Origin: Vibrio coralliilyticus ATCC BAA-450
GTDB taxonomy: Bacteria > Pseudomonadota > Gammaproteobacteria > Enterobacterales > Vibrionaceae
NCBI RefSeq assembly: GCF_000176135.1
Contig: NZ_ACZN01000018.1
Coordinates: forward strand, 930,001 to 994,000
Direction of reading: 5' to 3'
Length of the DNA: 64,000 nt
Shown: positions 25,264-34,590 of the stretch, piece by piece
How positions within the stretch are numbered: the stretch's first letter is position 1
Layout: every line of letters begins with the position of its first letter
Made by a program: the position numbers and the translations under genes
Notes under the pieces: generated by a model
Database searches by the model: none
What the model was told of the DNA's origin: nothing
What the model saw: the letters and a program-made list of their open reading frames with translations, nothing else

Positions 25264-27966
25264 TTATGCGTTAGCTTTTGCTTTTTTTGATTTTGGCGCT
25301 GCTTTTGCGGCTACCTGGTCTGCTTTCTTTTTGATAACAGTCGTACCTTCGAAAGTATCACCTTCAACGAACGCTTTACCGTAGTAAGACGCTAGTAGAA
25401 CTTCTTTCAGCTCAGTGATCAGAGGGTAACGAGGGTTAGCACCTGTACACTGGTCATCGAACGCTTCTACCGCTAGCTCATCAAGTTTAGCAACGAAGTC
25501 CGCTTCAGAAACGCCAGCAGCTTGGATAGACATTGGGATGTCTAGGTTACCTTTTAGCTCATCAAGCCATGCTAGTAGACGTTCAATCTTCTGAGCAGTA
25601 CGGTCACCTTCTTGGCTAAGGCCTAGGTGGTCAGCTACTTCAGCATAACGACGACGTGCTTGTGGACGGTCGTACTGAGAGAATGCAGTCTGCTTAGTTG
25701 GGTTATCGTTCGCGTTGTAACGTACTACGTTAGAGATTAGTAGTGCGTTCGCCAGACCGTGTGGTAGGTGGAACTCAGCACCAATCTTGTGCGCCATAGA
25801 GTGACATACACCTAGGAATGCGTTCGCAAATGCGATACCTGCGATGGTCGCCGCATTGTGCACTTTCTCACGAGCAATTGGGTCAGCTGCACCATTTGCG
25901 TAGCTTGATGGTAGGTACTCTTTTAGCATCTTAAGTGCTTGTAGAGCCTGACCGTCAGAGTATTCATTTGCTAGGACTGATACATAAGCTTCTAGAGCGT
26001 GAGTTACTGCATCGTAACCGCCGAATGCTGTTAGAGACTTAGGCATGTTCATAACAAGGTTTGCATCTACGATAGCCATGTTTGGCGTAATTTCGTAGTC
26101 AGCTAGTGGGTACTTAGCACCAGTCTTGTCGTCAGTAACCACCGCGAATGGAGTAACTTCTGAACCCGTACCTGAAGTTGTAGTAATACAAACAAGCTCA
26201 GCTTTTTGACCCATTTTAGGGAACTTGTAGATACGTTTACGGATGTCCATAAAGCGCATTGCTAGTTCTTCGAAGTGCGTATCTGGGTGCTCGTACATTA
26301 CCCACATGATTTTCGCTGCATCCATCGGAGAACCACCACCTAGCGCGATGATAGTGTCTGGCTGGAAGCTCTTCATCGCTTCAGCACCTTTCTCTACTAC
26401 AGATAGAGTTGGATCCGCTTCTACGTCGAAGAACGTTTGAACTTCCATGCCTTGAGCTTTAAGCAGGCTAACTACGTCATCAGCGTAACCGTTGTTGAAT
26501 AGGAAACGGTCAGTAACTAGGAATGCGCGTTTCTTACCTTCTAGATCGCTCAGTGCGATTGGAAGGCTACCACGACGGAAGTAGATAGACTTAGGTAGTT
26601 TGTGCCACAACATGTTTTCAGCTCGCTTCGCTACAGTTTTCTTGTTGATTAGGTGCTTAGGACCTACGTTCTCTGAGATTGAGTTACCACCCCATGAACC
26701 ACAACCTAGAGTTAGAGAAGGTGCAACGTTGAAGTTGTACAGGTCACCGATACCACCGTGAGTTGTCGGGATGTTGATTAAGATACGAGCGGTCTTCATC
26801 TTGTCACCGAAGTAACGGATGCGGTCTGCATTAACATCTTGGTTAGTGTATAGGCCAGATGTGTGGCCGATACCGCCAATCTCAACCATAGTCACAGCCT
26901 GTGCCACGGCATCTTCAAAGTCATCTGCGCGGAATAGACCTAAAGTTGGAGACAGTTTCTCGTGAGCAAATGCGTCATCGTAAGACACTTTGCCTAGGCC
27001 TTCACCTACCAGCACTTTAGTGTCTGCTGGAACGCTAACACCTGCCATTTCAGCAATTGCTGGAGCTGGTTGACCAACGATTTTTGCGTTTAGTGCACCA
27101 TCGATGAGCAGAACTTTGCGAACTTTCTCTGCTTCAGCTTTAGTCAAAACGTAAGCTTTGTGAGAAGCAAAACGTTCTTTTACTTCGTCGTATACAGAAT
27201 CAACAACGATTGCAGCTTGCTCAGAAGCACATACAACACCGTTATCGAAAGTTTTAGACATTAGGATAGAAGCGACAGCACGTTTGATGTCAGCGGTTTC
27301 ATCGATAACTACAGGAACGTTACCTGCACCTACACCGATTGCTGGCTTACCAGAAGAGTAAGCTGCTTTAACCATGCCTGGTCCACCAGTTGCAAGAATA
27401 AGAGCGATATCATCGTGCTTCATTAGAGCGTTAGAAAGCTCTACAGATGGCTGATCAATCCAGCCGATGATGTCTTTTGGAGCACCCGCTGCAACTGCTG
27501 CATCTAGGACAAGTTTTGCTGCGTCGTTAGTAGAGTTCTTCGCACGTGGGTGTGGCGAGAAGATGATACCGTTACGAGTCTTCAAAGAAATTAGAGATTT
27601 GAAGATTGCAGTAGAAGTTGGGTTAGTTGTTGGTACGATACCGCAGATGATACCTACAGGCTCAGCGATAGTCATAGTACCTAGGTTGTCATCCTCTTCT
27701 AGGATGCCACAAGTCTGTTCGTCTTTGTATTTATTGTAGATAAACTCAGAGGCAAAATGGTTCTTGATTACCTTATCTTCAACAATACCCATACCAGATT
27801 CTTCAACCGCTTGTTGAGCTAGCGGGATACGTGCTTGGTTAGCTGCAAGAGACGCTGCGCGGAAGATCTTGTCGACTTGCTCCTGAGAGTATGTCGCGAA
27901 CTCTTCTTGCGCTTTTTTAACGCGTGCAATCATTGCATCTAGTTCAGCCATATTAGTTACAGGCAT
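25264..27966 (-). CDS. adhE: Bifunctional acetaldehyde-CoA / alcohol dehydrogenase
   Basis: Fermentative enzyme reducing acetyl-CoA to acetaldehyde and then ethanol; forms filaments (spirosomes). 900 residues: N-terminal CoA-acylating aldehyde dehydrogenase (about 1-440, catalytic Cys246 in VVCASEQ) and C-terminal iron alcohol dehydrogenase (about 455-870, NAD motif GGGSPMDAAK and metal His residues in the GFDAVTHALEAY and CHSMAHKIGAEFHLPHG blocks). The C-terminal tail is Lys/Ala-rich. Codon bias is strong, as for gapA, implying high expression. AGGAG-type ribosome site. Confidence 0.98.
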   Translation of the reverse strand: MPVTNMAELDAMIARVKKAQEEFATYSQEQVDKIFRAASLAANQARIPLAQQAVEESGMGIVEDKVIKNHFASEFIYNKYKDEQTCGILEEDDNLGTMTIAEPVGIICGIVPTTNPTSTAIFKSLISLKTRNGIIFSPHPRAKNSTNDAAKLVLDAAVAAGAPKDIIGWIDQPSVELSNALMKHDDIALILATGGPGMVKAAYSSGKPAIGVGAGNVPVVIDETADIKRAVASILMSKTFDNGVVCASEQAAIVVDSVYDEVKERFASHKAYVLTKAEAEKVRKVLLIDGALNAKIVGQPAPAIAEMAGVSVPADTKVLVGEGLGKVSYDDAFAHEKLSPTLGLFRADDFEDAVAQAVTMVEIGGIGHTSGLYTNQDVNADRIRYFGDKMKTARILINIPTTHGGIGDLYNFNVAPSLTLGCGSWGGNSISENVGPKHLINKKTVAKRAENMLWHKLPKSIYFRRGSLPIALSDLEGKKRAFLVTDRFLFNNGYADDVVSLLKAQGMEVQTFFDVEADPTLSVVEKGAEAMKSFQPDTIIALGGGSPMDAAKIMWVMYEHPDTHFEELAMRFMDIRKRIYKFPKMGQKAELVCITTTSGTGSEVTPFAVVTDDKTGAKYPLADYEITPNMAIVDANLVMNMPKSLTAFGGYDAVTHALEAYVSVLANEYSDGQALQALKMLKEYLPSSYANGAADPIAREKVHNAATIAGIAFANAFLGVCHSMAHKIGAEFHLPHGLANALLISNVVRYNANDNPTKQTAFSQYDRPQARRRYAEVADHLGLSQEGDRTAQKIERLLAWLDELKGNLDIPMSIQAAGVSEADFVAKLDELAVEAFDDQCTGANPRYPLITELKEVLLASYYGKAFVEGDTFEGTTVIKKKADQVAAKAAPKSKKAKANA

Positions 27967-28603
27967 AGGGAATCTCCTAAAATTAACAAATATTAAAAAC
28001 TTTTTAGTAAGTAAACTGTGTGCTCGTTGTTAGTTGATTCAACAGTGTTTCTTAGTAAATTGCTTTCAGAGCTGATTATATTATTTCAGGTTGTGAAAAA
28101 AATTGACCCAGATCAGTTCTGAAATATTATTTACCTACTAAGTGGTATCCCACATCAAAAATAAAATCTAACTAGTTGAATTTTAAAAAATAAAAAGAAA
28201 TCCAAACACGAGATAAATTTACAGCTATTACGTATCTCAGATATCGAATCGCACACAAACTGTAAAAAAGTTTCATTTCTTGACCATCAACTTACATGTG
28301 GTCCACTAATGTTGTGCTACTAAGCTTATATCCAATCGTAAATGAGGCACTATAGTCCCTCCTTTTTTTTATCAAAAATGTGCAAATGTTAACGTTTGTG
28401 TAAATCGAAGGAAACTGCACACATATTGTACGTAACAAAGTATGTCATTAGTGTTTACGTTTCTGTCAGGAATTAGATTTTCTCAGTAATGAATTCAGAT
28501 TAGCTTTAGATTTTTTCATTCGTGACTCAGCAAATTTTCGACTATATTCCGCCTATCACTCTGGTGATCCTGTTCTGGTCTTTACTTTGTGTAGGCACAC
28601 GCA
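27967..28603. other. Long adhE-ychE divergent intergenic region
   Basis: 637 bases without a supported gene, AT-rich. It must carry the adhE promoter and leader and the promoter for the MarC/YchE gene. Visible: an imperfect inverted repeat CAAATGTTAACGTTTG at 28383-28398 and many A/T tracts. No perfect FNR (TTGAT-N4-ATCAA) or CRP site was found. Longest ATG-initiated frames are under 25 codons. Confidence 0.55.
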
Positions 28604-29242
28604 ATGCAAACGTTCGAAATCGCAATTTTTTTACAGTTCTTTCTGGGCTTAGTCGCAGCCGTTAACCCTGTCGGAATTATGCCTGTGTTTGTTTCTCTAA
28701 CAGGCCATATGACGCTGGAAGAAAAACATAAGACCGCAGCAACTGCGAATCTCGCCGTCGCCGTGATTCTAATCGTATCTCTACTGGCAGGTCAGATGCT
28801 GCTCGATATGTTCAGTATTTCGTTGGATTCATTCCGTGTCGCTGGTGGCTTACTTCTACTTAGTATCGCCTTCTCAATGATGAGCGGTAAGTTAGGTGAA
28901 GATAAGCAGAACAAACAGGAGAAGTCCGAGTATGTCAGCCGCGAGCAAATTGGCGTGGTTCCTCTGGCTATGCCACTGATGGCCGGTCCCGGTGCTATCA
29001 GTTCTACTATCGTTTATGGTGCACGTTACCCGACCATGCTGGATACTGTCGGCATCATTATTACCGTCAGCTTATTCTGCCTTTGCTCTTGGTTCCTGTT
29101 CCGTTCTGCGCCATTGATTGTACGTTTTCTTGGTCAGACAGGAATTAACGTTATCACAAGGATCATGGGCTTGATTCTCGGAGCACTTGGCATTGAATTT
29201 ATCGCCAATGGCTTACGTAACTTATTCCCTGGATTAGCCTGA
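28604..29242 (+). CDS. ychE: MarC/YchE family membrane protein (NAAT)
   Basis: 212-residue inner-membrane protein with six predicted helices, family MarC/SnatA. Signatures: NPVGIMPVFVSLTGHM near the N-terminus and PLAMPLMAGPGAISSTIV in the middle. Members have been linked to amino-acid transport, but for YchE the substrate is not established. Divergent from adhE, as in E. coli. Weak ribosome site. Confidence 0.9.
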   Translation: MQTFEIAIFLQFFLGLVAAVNPVGIMPVFVSLTGHMTLEEKHKTAATANLAVAVILIVSLLAGQMLLDMFSISLDSFRVAGGLLLLSIAFSMMSGKLGEDKQNKQEKSEYVSREQIGVVPLAMPLMAGPGAISSTIVYGARYPTMLDTVGIIITVSLFCLCSWFLFRSAPLIVRFLGQTGINVITRIMGLILGALGIEFIANGLRNLFPGLA

Positions 29243-29293
29243 CAAGAGTGTTGCAGGTATGATTAGCGCTATCGATTAAAAGGTAGTACCGTC

Positions 29294-30136
29294 ATGCCAC
29301 GCAAATCCCTGAAACACCATCTCTATATCATTATTTTTGGCACGCATACCAAGGCTGGGCGTGCCTTTGATATCGCATTAATTATTGCGATTCTTTCATC
29401 GTTACTGGTACTGGTTCTGGAATCAATTCCAGCGGTCGCATCCCAATGGCGAACAGAGCTGCGTTACTTGGAATACACATTCACCGCTCTCTTCACTATC
29501 GAGTACCTGCTGCGCCTTTATTGCTCTCCAAAACCCGTGGCTTACGCAAAAAGCTTCTACGGCGTCGTCGATCTGTTGGCTATTCTGCCAACATACCTAG
29601 CGTTTTTCTTTCCGTCTGCGTCATTCATGGGTGTCATCAGGTTGCTACGCGTAATGCGAATATTCCGCGTACTTAAGTTGGTGCGTTACCTGCAAGACTC
29701 CAATATTTTGTTGCGCTCATTGCTCATGGCGAGAAGAAAGATCTTCATCTTTTTCAGTACGGTCGCCATCCTTGTTACCATCTTTGGTGCGCTGATCTTT
29801 GTCATTGAAGGGCCGAAAAACGGCTTTACTAGCATCCCTAAAAGTATCTACTGGGCAATCGTCACCATCACAACTGTCGGATATGGTGACCTTGTTCCTC
29901 AAACCAATTTGGGCAAAGCCGTTGCATCCATCACTATGTTACTTGGTTACTCTATATTGGCCGTACCGACAGGGATCATCACCGCCGAGCTCAATCAAGA
30001 AATGCGCACCCACAAGTCTTTGGTCAAATGCCCAAACTGCTCTAAGTCAGGACATGAGTCAGATGCCATGCATTGCAAACATTGTGGAAGTGAGTTGGCC
30101 GACCCTGACCAAAGGATAGTTGTCGAAGAAGACTAG
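29294..30136 (+). CDS. Voltage-gated-type ion channel with C-terminal zinc ribbon
   Basis: 280 residues. S1-S4 voltage sensor (about 23-145) with a basic S4-like segment IRLLRVMRIFRVLKLVRYL, then a pore with selectivity filter TTVGYGD (about 195-201) between S5 and S6: a tetrameric K+ channel. After S6 the C-terminus has CPNC and CKHC separated by 11 residues, a zinc-ribbon signature instead of the usual RCK domain. It lies 51 bases after ychE and may be cotranscribed. Confidence 0.9.
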   Translation: MPRKSLKHHLYIIIFGTHTKAGRAFDIALIIAILSSLLVLVLESIPAVASQWRTELRYLEYTFTALFTIEYLLRLYCSPKPVAYAKSFYGVVDLLAILPTYLAFFFPSASFMGVIRLLRVMRIFRVLKLVRYLQDSNILLRSLLMARRKIFIFFSTVAILVTIFGALIFVIEGPKNGFTSIPKSIYWAIVTITTVGYGDLVPQTNLGKAVASITMLLGYSILAVPTGIITAELNQEMRTHKSLVKCPNCSKSGHESDAMHCKHCGSELADPDQRIVVEED

Positions 30137-30155
30137 AAAATAGACAACAGGAAAA

Positions 30156-30192
30156 ACGAAAGGGTTGACGTTATACGTCAACCCTTCCTTTA
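30156..30192. terminator. Terminator between the channel gene and asd
   Basis: 12-bp perfect stem: AAGGGTTGACGT (30160-30171) with its complement at 30175-30186, loop TAT. Serves the converging transcripts. Confidence 0.85.
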
Positions 30193-30238
30193 TACAAAGC
30201 TTGCACCTCAAGAATGAGATGGTTCTTCGCTTTGAAAA

Positions 30239-31354
30239 CTATGCTTTTTCAGCAAGGATGATGCGTAGTGTGCGACGCAGTGGCTCTGCCGCACCCCACA
30301 GTAGTTGGTCACCTACAGTAAAGGCATTAAGGAAGTCATCACCCATTGCCATCTTACGTAGTCGGCCGACTGGAATCGACAGCGTACCAGTCACTTTCGC
30401 TGGTGTTAGCTCTTCTGCAGTGATGTCGCGATCATTAGGAATCACTTTAACCCAATCATTATGGGTAGCGATCATCTCTTCGATCTCATCCATTGGTACA
30501 TTTTGCTTAAGCTTGATGGTCAGCGCTTGAGAGTGACAACGCATTGCGCCGATACGCACACAAGTGCCATCAATTGGTACTGGCGCATCTTGGAAGCCGA
30601 GAATCTTGTTCGCTTCAACGCCCGCTTTCCATTCTTCTTTACTCTGACCATTATCACGCTTCACATCGATCCATGGAATCAAAGAGCCCGCCAGTGGCAC
30701 ACCAAACTTGTCCGTTGGGAATGAGCCGCTGCGCATGGTGTCAGCCACTTTTTTATCGATATCAAGAATGGAGCTTGATGGGTTTGCTAATTCTGAGCTT
30801 ACTGAGTCGTTGATAACGCCCATTTGAGAAATCAGCTCACGCATATTCTGCGCACCCGCACCAGATGCGGCTTGGTAAGTCATCGCACTGGTCCATTCAA
30901 CCAAGCCTTTTTCAAACAGACCGCCCAAGCCCATAAGCATCAAGCTCACTGTACAGTTACCACCAACAAACGTATTGGTGCCACCATGGATGCCTTGCTG
31001 AATCTGAGCCATGTTCACCGGATCAAGAGTGATGATTGAGTCTTGAGCCATGCGCAGCGTTGATGCCGCATCAATCCAGTACCCTTTCCATCCCGCCTGA
31101 CGAAGTGCAGGGTAGACTTTCTCTGTATAGCTACCACCTTGACAGGTAACAACCGCATCAAGCTGTTTTAAACTTTCGATGTCAAATGCATCCTGTAGGA
31201 GACCTGCTTCTTTACCAAGATTTGGAGCAGGGGTACCTACCTGAGAAGTGCTGTAAAATACCGGCTCAATAAGGTCGAAATCTTTTTCTTCAACCATGCG
31301 CTGCATAAGCACTGAACCTACCATGCCACGCCAACCGACTAAACCTACTCTCAT
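30239..31354 (-). CDS. asd: Aspartate-semialdehyde dehydrogenase
   Basis: Reduces aspartyl-4-phosphate to aspartate semialdehyde, at the branch to lysine/diaminopimelate, threonine and methionine. 371 residues from the ATG at 31354 (GGAGAG 6 bases upstream; a TTG two codons earlier would overlap that spacer). N-terminal NADP motif VGWRGMVGSVL, catalytic Cys134 in GGNCTVSLM, and substrate His in CVRIGAMRCHSQA. Matches the enteric Asd type (about 367). Confidence 0.97.
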   Translation of the reverse strand: MRVGLVGWRGMVGSVLMQRMVEEKDFDLIEPVFYSTSQVGTPAPNLGKEAGLLQDAFDIESLKQLDAVVTCQGGSYTEKVYPALRQAGWKGYWIDAASTLRMAQDSIITLDPVNMAQIQQGIHGGTNTFVGGNCTVSLMLMGLGGLFEKGLVEWTSAMTYQAASGAGAQNMRELISQMGVINDSVSSELANPSSSILDIDKKVADTMRSGSFPTDKFGVPLAGSLIPWIDVKRDNGQSKEEWKAGVEANKILGFQDAPVPIDGTCVRIGAMRCHSQALTIKLKQNVPMDEIEEMIATHNDWVKVIPNDRDITAEELTPAKVTGTLSIPVGRLRKMAMGDDFLNAFTVGDQLLWGAAEPLRRTLRIILAEKA

Positions 31355-31802
31355 TCTCAACTCTCCGTGTACGATATTTTAAAAAGGAATTCCTCAATAT
31401 TTCAATTTTCCCAACAAAATCTCAAGGAAAAATTCACTTATTTCTGTAACTTTTGCATCCTTTTTTTAAATATCTCCACCAAATGGCTTTTTGTCGCTTC
31501 TTTGCTCACCATCAACAAGTTACAACAAAACATGCGATTTAGTGTACATAAGAGAGATTTACGTGCCACATACCATTCACAAAATAACTCATTTCAAACC
31601 ATTAAATTTAACCATTTTTAATATTTTTAACTGGCAACAAATACATCAATAGATTTAAATCACATCGGAGTTGTATTTGTTCGAAATATTATTCCGAGTA
31701 ATGTAAAGTGCATCCAGTACCCAAACGAGTAAACACTCTCTATATGTTCCTTCCCCATACACATAGGAGCATATGGCATATAACACATATAAGAGGCTCT
31801 GC
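31355..31802. other. asd-nhaC divergent intergenic region
   Basis: 448 bases, notably AT-rich between 31370 and 31700. An 84-codon frame at 31367-31621 has no ribosome site and no family resemblance, so it is not called. The region must hold both promoters; no operator is recognisable. Confidence 0.5.
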
Positions 31803-33236
31803 ATGACGCAACTCACTCCCCGTTTACCAAGCCTGCTGCAAGTTATCGCTGCGCTTGGTTTGTTTTTGCTAATGGCTTTCTCTTTCACCGCCCAATTGGA
31901 TTTGCCTATTCAGCTAGCACTCTATATAGGCTGGTTTGTCATCATGATTCTTGGTGTTCGTCTCGGTCACCAATATAAAGATTTAGAAAAAGCAGCGCTT
32001 AATGGCATTTCTAATGGTCTAGGTGCTGTTTTAATTCTTCTAGCGGTCGGCGCTTTGGTCGGCACTTGGATTTCAGGCGGTATTGTTCCAACCATCATCT
32101 ACTACGGCCTGAAAGCGATTCATCCGTCTATCTTCCTTCTGGCGACCATGATCATCTGTTCCCTGACCGCACTTGCAACCGGAACATCGTGGGGTGCAGC
32201 TGGTACTGCTGGTATTGCCATGATGGGTATTGGCCAAGGTCTAGGCGTTCCCGCACCAATCACAGCAGGTGCTGTTCTGTCAGGTTGTTACTTTGGCGAT
32301 AAAATGTCTCCGCTTTCGGATTCCGTAATTTTGGCCTCATCAATGTCTAACGTTGAAGTCGTTGAGCACATCAAAGGTATGCTGCCGATTGCTCTGATCA
32401 GTTACATCATCACTGGTATCATGTTTACTGCTTTTGGCTTCCACTACGCCGGTAATGTTGACATGACACAAGTGCAGTCAGTCATCGATGCCATGGAAAG
32501 TCAGTTCTACATCACGCCATACTCGTTCGTCCCTGTCATGATCGTACTTGGCCTGTTAGCGATGCGCATGCCGTCTTTCCCAGTGATCAGCTTTGGTTCA
32601 CTACTGGGGATTATCTGGGCGGTGATGATTCAAGATGTTGACTTCCTTCAGGCATTTAATACTGCGTGGGCACCATTCCATATCGAGTCTGGCGTTGGGT
32701 TTATCGACTCAATTCTCAACCGTGGTGGTATGTCTTCTATGTTAGGTTCTGTCGCTGTGATCGTCTTTGGTCTGGGCTTTGGTGGTCTATTGGACAAAGT
32801 CGGCGTATTGGAAACCATCGCCAAACTGTTTGAGCGCCGTGTCCAGAGTTCAGGTTCACTGGCAACCAGCACTATTGGTACTGCTTTCCTAGGCAACGTG
32901 TTTGGCTCTGCGATGTATGTTTCCCTGATCCTCACTCCGAAGATCTGCGCGAAAAACTACGATCGCCTTGGCTACAAGCGTAAGAACCTGTCACGAAATG
33001 CCGAATTCGGCGGTACGCTAACATCTGGCATGGTTCCGTGGAGTGACAACGGTATCTATATGGCAAGCATCTTAGGTGTCGCCACACTTTCATACGCGCC
33101 ATTTATGTGGCTAAGTTTTGTTTGTATTTTGGTAACGATTATTACCTCGTACATGGGTTGGTTTGTCGATAAGTGCGAACCCACAGCTCCAGCGAGTGCA
33201 GAAGATACACCAGAGTTAAGCAAACAAACCGCTTGA
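31803..33236 (+). CDS. nhaC: NhaC-family Na+/H+ antiporter
   Basis: Inner-membrane antiporter of the NhaC family, about 11-12 helices over 477 residues. Signatures: GLGAVLILLAVGALVGTWI, the ATGTSWGAAGTAG loop and LSGCYFGDKMSPLSDSV, typical of NhaC. Two starts are possible: 31803 (AGAGG 6 bases upstream, chosen) or 31773 (AGGAG only 3 bases upstream). Likely Na+/H+ homeostasis in a marine organism. Confidence 0.92.
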   Translation: MTQLTPRLPSLLQVIAALGLFLLMAFSFTAQLDLPIQLALYIGWFVIMILGVRLGHQYKDLEKAALNGISNGLGAVLILLAVGALVGTWISGGIVPTIIYYGLKAIHPSIFLLATMIICSLTALATGTSWGAAGTAGIAMMGIGQGLGVPAPITAGAVLSGCYFGDKMSPLSDSVILASSMSNVEVVEHIKGMLPIALISYIITGIMFTAFGFHYAGNVDMTQVQSVIDAMESQFYITPYSFVPVMIVLGLLAMRMPSFPVISFGSLLGIIWAVMIQDVDFLQAFNTAWAPFHIESGVGFIDSILNRGGMSSMLGSVAVIVFGLGFGGLLDKVGVLETIAKLFERRVQSSGSLATSTIGTAFLGNVFGSAMYVSLILTPKICAKNYDRLGYKRKNLSRNAEFGGTLTSGMVPWSDNGIYMASILGVATLSYAPFMWLSFVCILVTIITSYMGWFVDKCEPTAPASAEDTPELSKQTA

Positions 33237-33251
33237 TAGATAACCAAAAAG

Positions 33252-33276
33252 AAAAGCGCCAAAACGGCGCTTTTTT
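33252..33276. terminator. Bidirectional terminator after nhaC
   Basis: AAAAGCGCC (33252-33260) pairs with GGCGCTTTT (33266-33274), loop AAAAC, then T run. Confidence 0.88.
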
Positions 33277-33283
33277 ATTAACT

Positions 33284-33712
33284 CTATAACGAATAATCGT
33301 TCTTCTGTTCTGGTTGCTCTGAGAGGTACTCTATAAACTCAAATTGCAAGTTATGATCATCCATATAATAGGCGTTCTTGCGATGAGGGTGTTCATCTCC
33401 TCGATGATCGACAAAATAGCCTTGCTTAGCCAACCTTGCTTCCATCGCATCTAGATCGGTTACCACTATCCCAACGTGCTTAACCCCAGTGAATCGTGTT
33501 TGCCAATCCGGCGCCTCCCCTTTTCCTGTTGAAGAAAGTGCTATGTAAGAGTTTTCATCGCCGACGTGACACCACTGAATCGTCTCACCCTGACCATTAA
33601 CGTATTCACCTCCACCACGGATTCTCCATTCTGGTAAAGCTGTCGTTAGCAATTTCACCGTTTTGTTTGGATCAACAACACCAATATTTGCGTGCTCAAC
33701 ATAGCCTTTCAT
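33284..33712 (-). CDS. VOC family protein
   Basis: 142 residues of the vicinal-oxygen-chelate (glyoxalase/bleomycin-resistance) superfamily: metal-ligand candidates His7 in YVEHANIG, His in GVKHVGIVV and Glu in NLQFEFIEYL. The substrate cannot be inferred. It converges on nhaC and ends close to its terminator; upstream is 217 bases shared with a divergent methyltransferase gene. Confidence 0.83.
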   Translation of the reverse strand: MKGYVEHANIGVVDPNKTVKLLTTALPEWRIRGGGEYVNGQGETIQWCHVGDENSYIALSSTGKGEAPDWQTRFTGVKHVGIVVTDLDAMEARLAKQGYFVDHRGDEHPHRKNAYYMDDHNLQFEFIEYLSEQPEQKNDYSL

Positions 33713-33929
33713 AATTCAGTCCTTTTGAGTAATTAGATAGTTAATTTAAGAATCAGCGCGTTACCGCCTAATCTTGTCTTCACTGATTTAACTCTAATTC
33801 CTCAAGTTAACTTTAGGTAAAGCACTTTTTTAAATTTAATTTGATGAGATGCAGGCGGAGAAAATACTCGCTTGCACCAACAGTGAAAACGGGTAACCTG
33901 AATCTATCATCCTTTATTTTCTGAGCATT

Positions 33930-34532
33930 ATGCATCTTGTCGATCGCTTGAAAATCTACCTATTCCATAAAGAAAGAATTCGGCGTTGGAATGGGACAAA
34001 TCATAAGGTGCAAGGCTGGTCCAGCCATGAAGAACAACAAGTGCGCTTCGAGACTTTCGCCCGAAACATGAAGTTCAAAGGCAAACGTGTGTTGGATCTC
34101 GGCTGTGGGCTGGGAGAGTTGTATGACTACCTTTCAGAGAACCAACGCCCTGGGTTTTATCTCGGTTTCGACCAACATTGGTCTTTCCTTCACCAAGCTA
34201 GAAAGCGGATAGGGTCCTCACAATGCCGATTTAAATTCGCCGACATCAGCCGAGCAACCTTACCGGAGATGGACATCATCGTCGCCAGTGGATCACTGAA
34301 TTACCAAACGAAAAACCCAGATTACCTGAACGAGATGATTATGCGTATGTTCTCTGCATGCAAAGAGGCAACTATCTTTAATCTTCTTAACATTGAGGCA
34401 TTTCCTGACCAACAGGTATTGCAAGCCTATAACAAGCTTGAGGTATTGCAGTTTTGCCAAACAGTAACACCTAATGTCACTTTAATTGACGATTACTCTG
34501 ACGCTGACTTTACTTTGGTACTTAGAAAATAA
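33930..34532 (+). CDS. Class I SAM-dependent methyltransferase
   Basis: 200 residues with the SAM-binding motif VLDLGCGLGELYDYL at about 54-68 and motif II-like ADISRATLPEMDIIVAS near 107-123. The N-terminus is basic (KERIRRW). Substrate unknown; no neighbour points to a pathway. Single gene ending at its own terminator. Confidence 0.82.
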   Translation: MHLVDRLKIYLFHKERIRRWNGTNHKVQGWSSHEEQQVRFETFARNMKFKGKRVLDLGCGLGELYDYLSENQRPGFYLGFDQHWSFLHQARKRIGSSQCRFKFADISRATLPEMDIIVASGSLNYQTKNPDYLNEMIMRMFSACKEATIFNLLNIEAFPDQQVLQAYNKLEVLQFCQTVTPNVTLIDDYSDADFTLVLRK

Positions 34533-34534
34533 AA

Positions 34535-34563
34535 CAGAGAGCCTTTGCTCTCTGCTGTATTTA
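34535..34563 (+). terminator. Terminator after the methyltransferase gene
   Basis: CAGAGAGC (34535-34542) pairs with GCTCTCTG (34547-34554), loop CTTT. Confidence 0.78.
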
Positions 34564-34590
34564 TATCTCGATTTCAACTAATTAGTTGAA

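Noticed and set aside
28278..28288. TTGACCATCAA as FNR-like palindrome in the adhE leader
   Set aside because: Central spacer too short for FNR; likely chance.
31367..31621. 84-codon open frame between asd and nhaC
   Set aside because: No ribosome site, composition is simply AT-rich, and no family resemblance; judged non-coding.
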